From: an uncultured Acetobacteraceae bacterium
GTDB taxonomy: Bacteria; Pseudomonadota; Alphaproteobacteria; Acetobacterales; Acetobacteraceae
Direction of reading: 5' to 3'
NCBI GenBank assembly: GCA_903918315.1
Contig: CAIXEA010000208.1
Span: forward strand, 1-64,000
DNA: 64,000 nt
Position numbers and translations under genes: made by a program. Position 1 is the stretch's first letter. Every line of letters starts with the position of its first letter. Shown here in pieces: positions 51,720 to 60,702 of this stretch. The notes beneath the pieces are model-generated. The model saw only the letters and a program-made list of their open reading frames with translations. It did no database searches and had not been told where the DNA came from.

Positions 51720-52424
51720 CTGCCCACCGAAGCCCCTCTGTTCAGCCCTGATGAGTGGCGGGCCATCGGCCTGACGCTGGATGTTGCCATGCGCGCGGTG
51801 GTGCTGGATCTGCCCCTGGCATTGGCTCTCGGCTTTGTCCTGGCCCGCGGCCGGTTCATGGGGCGGGCGGTGCTCGACACCGTGACGCATCTTCCGCTGG
51901 TGCTGCCGCCTGTGGTCGTCGGCTGGTTGCTGCTGTTGCTGTTCGGGGTGCATGGGCCCGTCGGGGCGCGGTTGCAGGCCTGGTTCGGCATCCGGCTGGT
52001 GTTTACCGAAGCGGGCGCCGTTCTGGCCTGTTCGGTGATGATTTTGCCGCTGATGCTGCGCGCGATCCGCCAGTCGCTGGACGCGGTTGATCCGGGGCTG
52101 GAACAGGCGGCGCGTTCGCTGGGGGCAGGGGCCTGGGACCGGTTCTTTTCGATCACGCTGCCTTTGGCGGCCCCGGGCGTGCTGGTGGGGGCCATCACCG
52201 GGTTTGCCGCGGCGCTGGGGGAATTTGGCGCGGTCATCACCTTCGCTGCCAATATTCCGGGCCAAACGCAGACACTGCCGTTGGCCATCTACAGCGCCCT
52301 GCAAAGCCCCGGGGGGGAGGCGGTTGCCGCCCGGCTGTCGCTGGTGTCGGTTTGCCTCGCGGTTGTCCTGCTGGTGTTGGCGGAACGGCTTGGCCGAGGC
52401 TTGCGCGTCCGGCTTGGTCGCTGA
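51720..52424 (+). CDS. modB: Molybdate ABC transporter permease ModB
   Basis: The 234-residue permease has about five transmembrane helices and an EAA loop (EQAARSLGAGAWDRFFSITLPLAAPG), with LPLVLPPVVVGWLLLLLFG and GEFGAVITFAANIPGQTQTLPLAIY typical of ModB. ATG 51789 would cut off the first helix's N-terminal part. Reading from CTG 51720 gives LPTEAPLFSPDEWRAIGLTLDVA, matching the usual ModB opening. AGGAG (51709-51713) is six bases before that CTG. No ATG/GTG/TTG lies between the upstream in-frame stop and 51789. modA and modC are absent on either side within the window. Confidence 0.9.
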   Translation: MPTEAPLFSPDEWRAIGLTLDVAMRAVVLDLPLALALGFVLARGRFMGRAVLDTVTHLPLVLPPVVVGWLLLLLFGVHGPVGARLQAWFGIRLVFTEAGAVLACSVMILPLMLRAIRQSLDAVDPGLEQAARSLGAGAWDRFFSITLPLAAPGVLVGAITGFAAALGEFGAVITFAANIPGQTQTLPLAIYSALQSPGGEAVAARLSLVSVCLAVVLLVLAERLGRGLRVRLGR

Positions 52425-52439
52425 ACCCGATCAGAGCGC

Positions 52440-52542
52440 GATCGCGGGATTCAGACCTTCGGTGCTTCCACCTCCGGTCATCCCGCTCTTGCCTGATCGC
52501 GGGATTCAGACCTCCGGTGTTCCACCTCCGGTCATCCCGCTC
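52440..52542. repeat. Two tandem copies of the dispersed hairpin repeat (copies D1, D2)
   Basis: Copy D1 (52440-52488) and D2 (52495-52542) are nearly identical to each other and to copy A (886-934), with a period of about 54 bases. Each can fold with GCGGGAT/ATCCCGC, GACC/GGTC and a central GGTG/CACC arm. D2 ends on the first base (plus-strand order) of the stop codon (CTA, 52542-52544) of the minus-strand methyltransferase gene. Confidence 0.85.
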
Positions 52543-53159
52543 TACAGCTTACGCAGAACCACTTCGATCGCTGCGTCGGTCAATGGCGTCCGGGTCTGAT
52601 CGAAGCCCCGCCCGGCGAGCTGATGGCGGTAGCCGTGATCCGCGAGTTCGACCTTCAGCGGCTGCACCAGGTCGTTCACTTCGGTCAGCAAGGCGAACAT
52701 GTTCACCGATACCGGCGACCAGGACCGCCGCTTGCTCAGGGTCCAGCTGGTTTTGTGATCGGAATTGAAGGCGGACGGCCATTGCCCTTGTTCATACAGG
52801 TCCTCATCCGGAACGGCGAACACCAGATGCCCGCCGGGCCGGACCACCCGGATCCAGTTGCGCAGGGCGATCAGGGGATCGCGCACATGCTCCAGACAAT
52901 GCGAGGAGTAGCAGAAGTCGAAGTGATTGTCGGACAGCGAATCCAGCGTCTGAGCGTCGCCGTCCCCGACGTCAAAAAGGCGCAATGTGCTTATGCGGGG
53001 AAAGAACTCGGCATAGAGCGCCAGGGAATCCGGCCCCGGACCGATATCGAGGCCGGCGCCGACGAACCAGCGGGTGGCGTAGCGCGCGTCGAACAGGCGC
53101 CGCGCGGTGGCGATGCCTGTGGCACCGGGGATGCCCTGGGTGACGGTCAGTGCTGCCAT
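52542..53159 (-). CDS. Class I SAM-dependent methyltransferase
   Basis: The 205-residue protein contains a Rossmann-type methyltransferase pattern: GLDIGPGPDSLALYAEFF (SAM-binding region), then LRLFDVGDGDAQTLDSL, DFCYSSHCLEHVRDPLIALRNWIRVVRPGGHLVFAVPDEDLYEQ. The CLEHV motif is typical of methyltransf_11/25-like enzymes; substrate unknown. ATG 53159 is preceded by AGGAAAG. Confidence 0.85.
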   Translation of the reverse strand: MAALTVTQGIPGATGIATARRLFDARYATRWFVGAGLDIGPGPDSLALYAEFFPRISTLRLFDVGDGDAQTLDSLSDNHFDFCYSSHCLEHVRDPLIALRNWIRVVRPGGHLVFAVPDEDLYEQGQWPSAFNSDHKTSWTLSKRRSWSPVSVNMFALLTEVNDLVQPLKVELADHGYRHQLAGRGFDQTRTPLTDAAIEVVLRKL

Positions 53160-53192
53160 GATATCGGTCTTTCCTGTTTGGGGCCGCGCGCG

Positions 53193-54542
53193 TCAGCCTC
53201 CGCCGGTATTGCTCTGGAAGCCGGCGGCCGGCAATTCCGGCCGGTCCAGGCCGTAATGGCCGCGTAGCGTATCGGCGGCGTATTCCGTCCGGAACAGGCC
53301 GCGGCGGCGCAACAGGGGAACGACTTCGGCCACGAACACATCCAGCATGGCCGGAAGGACGGGCGGCATGAGATTGAACCCATCCGCGGCACGGTCGCGG
53401 TGCCAGTCCGTGATCAGATCAGCGATCTGCTCGGGCGTTCCGGCCGTCACGAAGTGGCCGCGCGCGCCCGCCATATAGCCCAGCAGTTGCCGCAAGGTCG
53501 GCTTTTCCCGCCGGACCAGCCCCACGATCACTTCTGTACGGCTGCGCGCGGCCTCGACCAGAGCAGGGTCGGGAAAATCGTCCGGTGATAGCGGCGTGTC
53601 CAGCGGCAGGTGAGAGAAGTCGTGTCCCCCGAACCGCCCTGACAAGCGTTTGCGGCCGACCTCCGGATCGCTCAGATCGTTAAGCGCGTTCGATAGTTTC
53701 ATGGCCTCCGCCTCGGTGCCCGCGATCACGGGACTGAGGCCGGGAAGGATCAGAATCTGATCAGGTGACCGGCCCTCCGCCACGGCGAGGCGTTTCAGAT
53801 CGCGATAGAAGTCGATCGCCGTGGCCTTTTCCATCTGGGCGGTGAAAACCGCCTCGGCATGGCGGGCTGCGAAGGCGCGGCCGGTTTCGGACGATCCCGC
53901 CTGCACGAAAACGGGTCGGCCCTGCGGGGACCGGGGCACGTTGAGCGGGCCGGCGACCTGGTAGAACCGGCCCTTGTGGTTGATGGGCCGGATCGAGCCT
54001 TCCCGGGCATAGACGCCGTTGCGGCGGTCGTCGATCACCGCGTCGTCGGTCCAGCTATCCCACAGGCCTTTCACGACCTGCATGTATTCCTCGGCCCGCT
54101 CATAGCGTTCCGCGTGACTGAGGGGCCCGGCACCGCCGAAATTGCCCGCCGCGGTCGCCAGCCATGTGGTGACGATGTTCCAACCCACTCGGCCCTGGCT
54201 CATGTGATCCAAGGAGGCGAACTGTCGCGCCAGATTGAATGGCTCGGTGTACGTGGTCGAGCAGGTGGCGATCAGCCCGATCCGGCTCGTCGCCCCGGCC
54301 ATCGCCGCCAGCATCGTGATCGGATCCAGCCAATTGCGCGGCGCGGCGGCGATGTCGTCCCCCGCGGCCAGCGTGTCGGCCAGAAACACTGAATCGAAGC
54401 AGCCCTTTTCCGCCGTTTGTGCCAGCGCGGTGAAATACCCCACATCGGTCAGCGGCAAAGGCGACGCCAGCGGATGCCGCCAGGCGGCTTCATGATGCCC
54501 GCGCCCGTGGATGAAAAGATTGAGGTGCACGTGACCTTGCAT
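53193..54542 (-). CDS. NtaA/SnaA/DszA-type FMN-dependent monooxygenase
   Basis: The 449-residue luciferase-like flavoprotein shows HGRGHHEAAWRHP, FLADTLAAGDD, LDPITMLAAMAGAT, GRVGWNIVTTWLATAAGNFGG and VFVQAGSSETGRAFAARHAEAVFTAQ, the signatures of two-component monooxygenases acting on nitrilotriacetate, dibenzothiophene sulfone or related compounds. These enzymes use reduced FMN from a separate reductase. ATG 54542 starts MQGHVHLNLF; the longer frame to 54806 enters the divergent transporter gene and is rejected. Confidence 0.93.
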   Translation of the reverse strand: MQGHVHLNLFIHGRGHHEAAWRHPLASPLPLTDVGYFTALAQTAEKGCFDSVFLADTLAAGDDIAAAPRNWLDPITMLAAMAGATSRIGLIATCSTTYTEPFNLARQFASLDHMSQGRVGWNIVTTWLATAAGNFGGAGPLSHAERYERAEEYMQVVKGLWDSWTDDAVIDDRRNGVYAREGSIRPINHKGRFYQVAGPLNVPRSPQGRPVFVQAGSSETGRAFAARHAEAVFTAQMEKATAIDFYRDLKRLAVAEGRSPDQILILPGLSPVIAGTEAEAMKLSNALNDLSDPEVGRKRLSGRFGGHDFSHLPLDTPLSPDDFPDPALVEAARSRTEVIVGLVRREKPTLRQLLGYMAGARGHFVTAGTPEQIADLITDWHRDRAADGFNLMPPVLPAMLDVFVAEVVPLLRRRGLFRTEYAADTLRGHYGLDRPELPAAGFQSNTGGG

Positions 54543-54633
54543 CGCAATTGTCTCCACCCGGGTTGACTTCATTCGGGGCAAGGTCAGTGTTTCCTGAACA
54601 GGCGCCGCGGACAAGGCGCCACAGGGAGGCATC

Positions 54634-56214
54634 ATGCGCATCGTCGCGCTCATTCTGTTCGGAATCGTGTTTTTGGCAGTGCCATCCCTGGCCCAGCACC
54701 AGGGTGGGACATTACGGATTACCCATCGCGACAGCCCGGCCAGCTTGTCGCTGCACGAAGAAGGCACCAACTCCGTCGCAACCCCGATGATGTCGGTGTT
54801 CAACAATCTGGTCGTGTACGATCAGCACGTGAAACAGAACAGCATGGCGACCATCGTGCCCGAGCTGGCGACGTCCTGGACCTGGAATGACGCCCACACA
54901 CGGCTGACCTTCAAATTGCGCGAAGGGGTCAAATGGCACGACGGCATGCCATTCACCGCCAAGGATGTGAAATGCACCTGGGATATGCTGGCGGGCCGGT
55001 CGGAGACGAAATTCCGGCTGAACTTTCGGGAGGGCTGGTACAAAAATCTGGCCGATGTGACCGTGGTCGGCGACTACGAGGTCGCGTTTCATCTGACCGC
55101 GCCGCAGCCGGCGTTCATTGCCTTGCTGGCCGCGGGTTATTCCGCTGTCTACCCCTGCCATGTCCCGCCCAACACGATGCGCAGCAAGCCCATCGGTACC
55201 GGGCCCTTTAAATTCGTCGAATACAAGGTCAACGAGTCTATCAGGATGGTCCGCAATCCCGATTATTGGAAGAAGGGGTTGCCCTATCTGGATGCGATCG
55301 AGTTCACGATCATTCCAAACCGTTCCACTGCCATTCTGGGTTTCGCAGCAGACCGGTTCGATGTGACGTTTCCGTTCGAGATAACGATTCCCTTGGTCAA
55401 GGATGTCCTGACGGCGGCGCCGGAGGCGATTTGTGAGATCGCGTCTAGCAATGTCAGCACCAATCTGCTGGTCAACGCGACCCGTGCCCCGTTCGACAAT
55501 CCAGATGTCCGGCGTGCGATGGCATTGGTTTTGGACCGCAAGGAATTTATCAACATCCTCTCGGACGGCAAGGCGGATGCCGGCGGTGCCATGCTGCCGC
55601 CCCCCGAAGGTGTTTGGGGCCTGCCGCCGGCGATGCTGGCAACCTTGCCCGGCTATGGCGCGGATGTCGCGAAGAACCGGGTTGAGGCGCAGCGCATCAT
55701 GACGTCTCTGGGCTATGGGCCGGATAAGCGTCTGGCGGTGAAGGTGTCCACCCGCAACATCATCCCGTATCGCGATCCGGCGGTGATTCTGATCGACCAG
55801 TTGAAACACGCCTATATCGACGGAGAGCTGGAGGTGATTGAAACCGCGTTATGGTTCCCGAAGATCACCCGCAAGGACTTCAGTGTGGCTTTGAATCTGA
55901 CCGGCAGCGCCGTGGACGATCCGGATCAGCAATTTTTTGAGAGCTATGTCTGCGGTGCGCAGCGCAACTACTCCAGTTATTGCAACAAAGATCTGGATGC
56001 GCTGATCATGCGGCAATCGGCGGAGGTCGATCAGGTCAAGCGCAAGCAGATGGTGTGGGAGATTGATCGGATATTGCAGCAGGACGTCGTCCGCCCCATC
56101 ATTTTCCATGGCCGTGCCGCCACCTGTTGGAACAAGCGGGTGAAGAACATGACCATCATGGTGAACAGCATCTACAACGGCTGGCGTTTCGAAGACACCT
56201 GGCTGGATCAGTGA
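54634..56214 (+). CDS. ABC transporter solute-binding protein, peptide/opine family (SBP_bac_5)
   Basis: The 526-residue protein has a signal peptide (MRIVALILFGIVFLAVPSLA). A family 5 binding fold follows: GGTLRITHRDSP, PELATSWTWNDAHTRLTFKLREGVKWHDGMPFTAKDVKCTWDM, KPIGTGPFKFVEYKVNESIRMVRNPDYW and the tail GYGPDKRLAVKVSTR. Ligands are typically peptides, nickel or opines. No permease or ATPase genes follow, so its partner genes lie elsewhere. It is divergent from an FMN monooxygenase and 17 bases before an amidohydrolase, suggesting uptake linked to degradation. Confidence 0.92.
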   Translation: MRIVALILFGIVFLAVPSLAQHQGGTLRITHRDSPASLSLHEEGTNSVATPMMSVFNNLVVYDQHVKQNSMATIVPELATSWTWNDAHTRLTFKLREGVKWHDGMPFTAKDVKCTWDMLAGRSETKFRLNFREGWYKNLADVTVVGDYEVAFHLTAPQPAFIALLAAGYSAVYPCHVPPNTMRSKPIGTGPFKFVEYKVNESIRMVRNPDYWKKGLPYLDAIEFTIIPNRSTAILGFAADRFDVTFPFEITIPLVKDVLTAAPEAICEIASSNVSTNLLVNATRAPFDNPDVRRAMALVLDRKEFINILSDGKADAGGAMLPPPEGVWGLPPAMLATLPGYGADVAKNRVEAQRIMTSLGYGPDKRLAVKVSTRNIIPYRDPAVILIDQLKHAYIDGELEVIETALWFPKITRKDFSVALNLTGSAVDDPDQQFFESYVCGAQRNYSSYCNKDLDALIMRQSAEVDQVKRKQMVWEIDRILQQDVVRPIIFHGRAATCWNKRVKNMTIMVNSIYNGWRFEDTWLDQ

Positions 56215-56231
56215 TTTCAGAGGGCCGCATC

Positions 56232-57257
56232 ATGTTCGAACCACGCGCTTATCCCCATCCGCATGTCAACGAGGCCTGGCTCGTGCGGCTGCGTGAGGAT
56301 ATTCTGGAGCCTGATTTGCCGATTATCGACCCGCATCATCATCTGTGGGACCGCGCCTCGGGCCTCTATCTGATGGATCAACTCAACGCGGATCTGAACG
56401 CCGGACACAATATTCGCGCGACGGTTTTCATCCAATGCGGCTATGCCTATCGCACGGATGGTCGGGACTCATTACGTCCCGTCGGGGAAACCGAGCGGGT
56501 GGCCGCCCTGACCCGGGATGCGGCGCCCGGTGTCTGTGCGGGTATCGTGGGCTACTGCGATTTTCGGCAGGTCGATCAGATCGATGCGGTTCTGGAGGCG
56601 CATATCGCGGCGGGGGAAGGGCGGTTCCGAGGCATCCGACAGAGCGCCGGCTGGGACGCTGCGATCATTTCGACCATCACCGCCGTGCCACCGCGTCATA
56701 TGCTGGCCGATCCGGCGTTCCGGGCGGGATTGGGGCGGATGCGGAAATATGGGTTGAGCTATGAGAATTCGTTGTATTTCCCTCAGCTGACCGAATTGAC
56801 TGATGTCGCTCGTGCGTTTCCGGATCTGCCCATTCTGGCCAATCATTGCGCGGGAATGATGATGGTGGGCCCCTACGCCGAGGATCCCGTCGCAACCATG
56901 CGGGCCTATCGCGCGGCGCTGAAGGAATTGGCCGCGTGCCCGAATGTCATGGTGAAACTGGGTGGTCAGGCCATGACGGTTCGTGGCTTCAACTGGCATG
57001 AGGCTGTGTTGCCGCCTTCGTCGGGTGAGCTCGCCGCTGCGTGGCGGCCAACGATGGAGGCTTGTATCGAGGCCTTTGGTCCGGATCGCTGCATGTTCGA
57101 GAGCAACTTCCCGGTGGACAAGGCTATGTGCTCTTATCCCGTGATCTGGAACGCGTTCAAGCGGCTGGCGGCGGGCTATTCGGCCGACGAGAAAGCGGCC
57201 CTGTTCCACGACACCGCTGCCCGGTTTTACCGTCTGGAAGCCTTCAGCCGGGCCTGA
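56232..57257 (+). CDS. Amidohydrolase family 2 (TIM-barrel) metalloenzyme
   Basis: The 341-residue protein has the metal-binding IIDPHHHLWDR (His-x-His-type) near residue 33. IRQSAGWD and LPILANHCAGMMMVG with a conserved His follow. The C-terminal ACIEAFGPDRCMFESNFPVDK carries Asp/Glu ligands for family 2 amidohydrolases (e.g. lactonases, decarboxylases). Start 56232 follows AGAGGG, 17 bases after the binding-protein gene stop; both are likely one transcript. Confidence 0.9.
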   Translation: MFEPRAYPHPHVNEAWLVRLREDILEPDLPIIDPHHHLWDRASGLYLMDQLNADLNAGHNIRATVFIQCGYAYRTDGRDSLRPVGETERVAALTRDAAPGVCAGIVGYCDFRQVDQIDAVLEAHIAAGEGRFRGIRQSAGWDAAIISTITAVPPRHMLADPAFRAGLGRMRKYGLSYENSLYFPQLTELTDVARAFPDLPILANHCAGMMMVGPYAEDPVATMRAYRAALKELAACPNVMVKLGGQAMTVRGFNWHEAVLPPSSGELAAAWRPTMEACIEAFGPDRCMFESNFPVDKAMCSYPVIWNAFKRLAAGYSADEKAALFHDTAARFYRLEAFSRA

Positions 57258-57300
57258 TCGTGTGATTCATGGCCGTTTGCCTCCGGCTTCCCTTTGGCGA

Positions 57301-58782
57301 TCACGCTTCAGGCGCGGCTTTGGTGCGGGCCTCGGTCTTGCGGGGCGCGGCTTTACGGGGCGCGGCTTTGCGGCGCGGCTTGGGTTCCTCGGCCTGCGCT
57401 GCCTGGTTCAGCAGGTCTGACAGGGCGGCGTTGACGGGGCTGAGAACGCTTTCCCAATCACCCGGCGCGGCTTGCTTGAACAGGCGCATGGTTGGGTACC
57501 ACGGCGTATCATCCTGGTTCAGCATCCAACGCCAATCGGCCGGTTTCGCCAGCAGCATCCAAACCGGTTTGCCCATCGCGCCGGCCAGATGGCCGATGGC
57601 CGTGTCGGCCGTGATGATCAGATCGAGGCTTTCCATAACGGCTGCGATGTCACCGAAATCCGCCATGTCCGCGGAATGATCGATCATCCCCGGGCATTGC
57701 GCCATGACCGCCTGTTCTTCGGCGGTGGCAGCCCTTTGCAACGAAACGAAGGTGGCGGTGCCACTGCTGGTCAGCGGCACCAGCGATTCGAGGGGCAGAG
57801 AGTGACGCCCTCTCCAGGCAAGGCCGATCCGTTTTGTCCCGTCCGCACCGGTTCCCGCAAGGCGCTCCCGCCAGGTTTCGGTCCGGGCCGGATCGGACTG
57901 GATATAGGGCGTCGCGCCGGGGTTCAGATCGCCCCCGGTGTTGAGCAGATACGGCAGGCTGGACAGGCGGCAATACACGGTGTGTGGCGGAACATCCTCC
58001 CAGCGCCGGCAATACTGCGCGACCCCGGGAACCGTTTCCAGCAACGACGCGAGGCCGGCGTCACAGGCGACGATCACCTGACCGACCCGTTCGGCCGCCA
58101 TCGGGATGTAACGCGCGAACTGGATCACATCGTCAACGTCCTGATCTTCAACGAGCAGCAGGACCCCGGATGGAATCCGCATCCCGTTCCAGGCCGGGGT
58201 GATCATCGCGGGCAATACGCCTTGGGTGGCGGCCCGTTTGTAGCGCCATTCATATTCCGCCCATCCAGGGCCGTAATCCCCTTGGGCCAACAACGACTCG
58301 CCCAGGCACAGATGGGTTTCAGCGTGGTCTGGGCTCAGCAGGAGCGCGCGGAGCAGGCAGGGCAGGGCGCGGGCGTGATCACCCATGGTGCTGTAAATGG
58401 CGGCCAGCGAGGTCAGGAACACGGCGCTGTTGGGATCGATACGAACAGCTTCCAAACCGGCGGCGACGGCGTCGTCCCACTGGCCCAGGCTGAAACACAT
58501 CGACATCAGATGCCCATACCAACTGGCGACGCCCGGTTTCCGGCTGATCGCCCGCCGCATCAAATCCACCCCGGCGGCCGGGTTGTTCTCCATCCCGGCG
58601 ATCGCGCCCATCATCGCCAGAGCATCCGGCTGATCGGGGATATCAGCGAGAATAGCCTGGCATATCACCCCGGCTTGTGCGCGCTGGCCGCCATTCATCA
58701 GCGCCAGGGCCTGCGTCAGGGTGGCGTTGAGAGCACCGGCCGCGGGGCCTGCGTTGACATCCGCCTGGGGAGCTTTGGTCAT
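57301..58782 (-). CDS. TPR protein with glycosyltransferase-9-like C-terminal domain
   Basis: The 493-residue protein starts with about four TPR units (AILADIPDQPDALAMMGAIAG, AAISRKPGVASWYGHLM, AVRIDPNSAVFLTSLAAIYS, ALLLSPDHAETHLCLGE). A domain like heptosyltransferase/ADP-sugar-binding TPR proteins follows: LIITADTAIGHLAGAMGKPVWMLL. It resembles O-GlcNAc-transferase-like or hypothetical 'tetratricopeptide' proteins. The last ~28 residues are a Lys/Arg/Ala-rich tail (AAPRKAAPRKTE). Start MTKAPQ at 58782 is chosen; a longer frame to 58878 is not supported. Confidence 0.8.
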   Translation of the reverse strand: MTKAPQADVNAGPAAGALNATLTQALALMNGGQRAQAGVICQAILADIPDQPDALAMMGAIAGMENNPAAGVDLMRRAISRKPGVASWYGHLMSMCFSLGQWDDAVAAGLEAVRIDPNSAVFLTSLAAIYSTMGDHARALPCLLRALLLSPDHAETHLCLGESLLAQGDYGPGWAEYEWRYKRAATQGVLPAMITPAWNGMRIPSGVLLLVEDQDVDDVIQFARYIPMAAERVGQVIVACDAGLASLLETVPGVAQYCRRWEDVPPHTVYCRLSSLPYLLNTGGDLNPGATPYIQSDPARTETWRERLAGTGADGTKRIGLAWRGRHSLPLESLVPLTSSGTATFVSLQRAATAEEQAVMAQCPGMIDHSADMADFGDIAAVMESLDLIITADTAIGHLAGAMGKPVWMLLAKPADWRWMLNQDDTPWYPTMRLFKQAAPGDWESVLSPVNAALSDLLNQAAQAEEPKPRRKAAPRKAAPRKTEARTKAAPEA

Positions 58783-58884
58783 GAGACTGGCTAAACCTTT
58801 CTTCCGACAGCCCCTGCCGAAATGGGTCTGTCTGCGCATTATTGGCGGGTGATTACGATCCGTCGTCCTGCTCTGCAAGGCCCG

Positions 58885-59220
58885 TCATGGGGCCGCCGCG
58901 CCTTCGTTATGCCCGGGTAAGTCGATGGTCAGCATCAGCGCACTCAGGCTTTTGCCATGCGGGTCGATCGCCAGGGACCGGGTCACCCCGCCGCCCAGGG
59001 CGTTTTCGATGACGAAGTTCAGCGCCCGCAGCTGCGGCAGCTCATACCGGCGCACCGGCCCGGCGCCGAGGTGGCGGAAATGGGCCAACACGCGCTCGGT
59101 CGTCAGCTCGCGGTGAATCACCTGCCAGCCCGCATCGTTGTAGGCAGTGACGGAGATGTTGGACGTATTGCCTTTGTCGCCCGCGCGGGCATGGGCGATG
59201 TCGTAGAGCCGGATGCTCAT
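58885..59220 (-). CDS. AtuA-associated C-terminal-like protein
   Basis: The 111-residue protein has the opening LYDIAHARAGDKGNTSNISVTAYN and RALNFVIENALGGGVTRSLAIDPHGKSLS, the same as the C-terminal domain of AtuA-type acyclic-terpene-utilisation proteins. Here it is a separate protein, overlapping the stop of the larger AtuA gene by ATGA. The two presumably act as one complex; function in this organism is unknown. Confidence 0.85.
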   Translation of the reverse strand: MSIRLYDIAHARAGDKGNTSNISVTAYNDAGWQVIHRELTTERVLAHFRHLGAGPVRRYELPQLRALNFVIENALGGGVTRSLAIDPHGKSLSALMLTIDLPGHNEGAAAP

Positions 59221-60569
59221 GCCGCGCGCTCCATCACGATTTCAGGCCGCACCCATTCGCGCGGGATCAGCACCGATTTCACCGCCAGAATCTGCCGCGC
59301 CCCGAAATTCACCCCGCCGCCGGCGCCGGTCGGGCCCTGCATATGCAGGCTGCGGACCTCGGCCCCCACCGCCTCCGCCGCTTTCTTGTCCGTTGTGCGC
59401 GCGGCGATGCGAAGGCGCACCTCATAGGGCTCCGGCGCCAAAGCCGCGTCGTTGGCATGCAGGGAATTCATGCCGATCAGATCGATACGCATTTCGGAGT
59501 AGGTCAGGCCGCGGCGGCGGAGGCGTTCTTTCACCACCTCGATCCCCAGCTTCGCCCGCGCCACGGCGTTCACCCCGGCAAATCCCATCTCGCCTGAACC
59601 CATGTAGCCGTCGAAATAGCCTACCACGACCTTATAGGTCGCCGTCCGCGGCTTGCCGCGCGCGCCATCCAGGGCCACGCGGTCCTTCGCCAATTGTCGG
59701 AACGAGACGCCGGAGGCATCCAGCACGCAGTCCGGCGTGATGTAAGCGGTCGGGTCATGCATCTCATACAGCAGTTGCTCCGTACAGGTCGCGACATCCA
59801 GCCGCCCACCGGACCCGGGGGTCTTCGAAATCTCCACCCGCCCATCGGCCCAGACATCGGCCAACGGGTACCCAAGCCCCGCCAGGTCCTCCACCTCCTT
59901 CTTCCCCGGATCGGCGAAGCAGCCGCCGGTGAGCTGGCCGGAACATTCCAGCAGATGCCCAGCCAGTGTCCCGTTCGCCAGCTTGGCATAATCGTCATAG
60001 GACCATCCGAAGGCATGCAGCATCGGCCCCAGAAACAGCGCCGGATCCGCCACCCGTCCGGTGATCACCAGATCGGCACCCGTCGCGAAGCCCTGCGCCA
60101 CCACATCGGCACCGAGATAGGCATTGGCCGAGGCCATGCGCGGCAGCAAGGATTCCAGCGGCGCGCCATCCTCCATCAGCGCCAGCTCGGGGTGGGCGCG
60201 CATGATGTCGGTGACCTCATCGCCGCGGACGACGGCGCAGCGATAATCCGGGCAGCCCCAATCCGGCGCGTGCTTGCGCAGGATGTTCGCCGCGCCCATC
60301 GGATTGGCCGCGCCCATGTTGGTGACGATCTTGATTCCGCGCTTCAATGCCGGGGGCATGATCGCCTCCATCCGCTCCAGCAGCACGGGGGTGTAGCCCT
60401 TGGTTGGGTCCTTGGCGCGATCGAGGGTCTCACGCGCGATGGTGCGCTCGGCCAGGCATTCCATCGCGAGGTAGTCCAGATCCCCGCGTTCCACGATTTC
60501 CACGCCAGGTGGGATACGGTCGTCGGAAAACCCCGCGCCGCAGCCAATTCTGATTTTTGTCGGTGCCAT
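59217..60569 (-). CDS. AtuA-like (DUF1446) protein
   Basis: This 450-residue protein shows the DUF1446/AtuA features: IRIGCGAGFSDDRIPPGVEIVERGDLDYLAMECLAERTIA, VTNMGAANPMGAA, VADPALFLGPMLHAFGW, SGQLTGGCFADP and YGYxxxx-type SGEMGFAGVNAVARAKLG. AtuA belongs to acyclic-terpene degradation in pseudomonads, but DUF1446 proteins are widespread in carboxylate and isoprenoid catabolism. ATG 60569 begins MAPTKIRIG. It is divergent from an FAD-linked oxidase gene and overlaps the small companion gene. Confidence 0.88.
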   Translation of the reverse strand: MAPTKIRIGCGAGFSDDRIPPGVEIVERGDLDYLAMECLAERTIARETLDRAKDPTKGYTPVLLERMEAIMPPALKRGIKIVTNMGAANPMGAANILRKHAPDWGCPDYRCAVVRGDEVTDIMRAHPELALMEDGAPLESLLPRMASANAYLGADVVAQGFATGADLVITGRVADPALFLGPMLHAFGWSYDDYAKLANGTLAGHLLECSGQLTGGCFADPGKKEVEDLAGLGYPLADVWADGRVEISKTPGSGGRLDVATCTEQLLYEMHDPTAYITPDCVLDASGVSFRQLAKDRVALDGARGKPRTATYKVVVGYFDGYMGSGEMGFAGVNAVARAKLGIEVVKERLRRRGLTYSEMRIDLIGMNSLHANDAALAPEPYEVRLRIAARTTDKKAAEAVGAEVRSLHMQGPTGAGGGVNFGARQILAVKSVLIPREWVRPEIVMERAA

Positions 60570-60702
60570 CGGTTCCCCCTGTCGCAGGGGATGATAGGCG
60601 CCGGCGCGCGGCCCGGTCCAGACTAGCCGAGTCCCAGGCTTGCCGATTGGGGGCTTCTCCGGCAAGGAAGCGGGTCATAATCCGAGGAAAGGCCCGCCCC
60701 CA

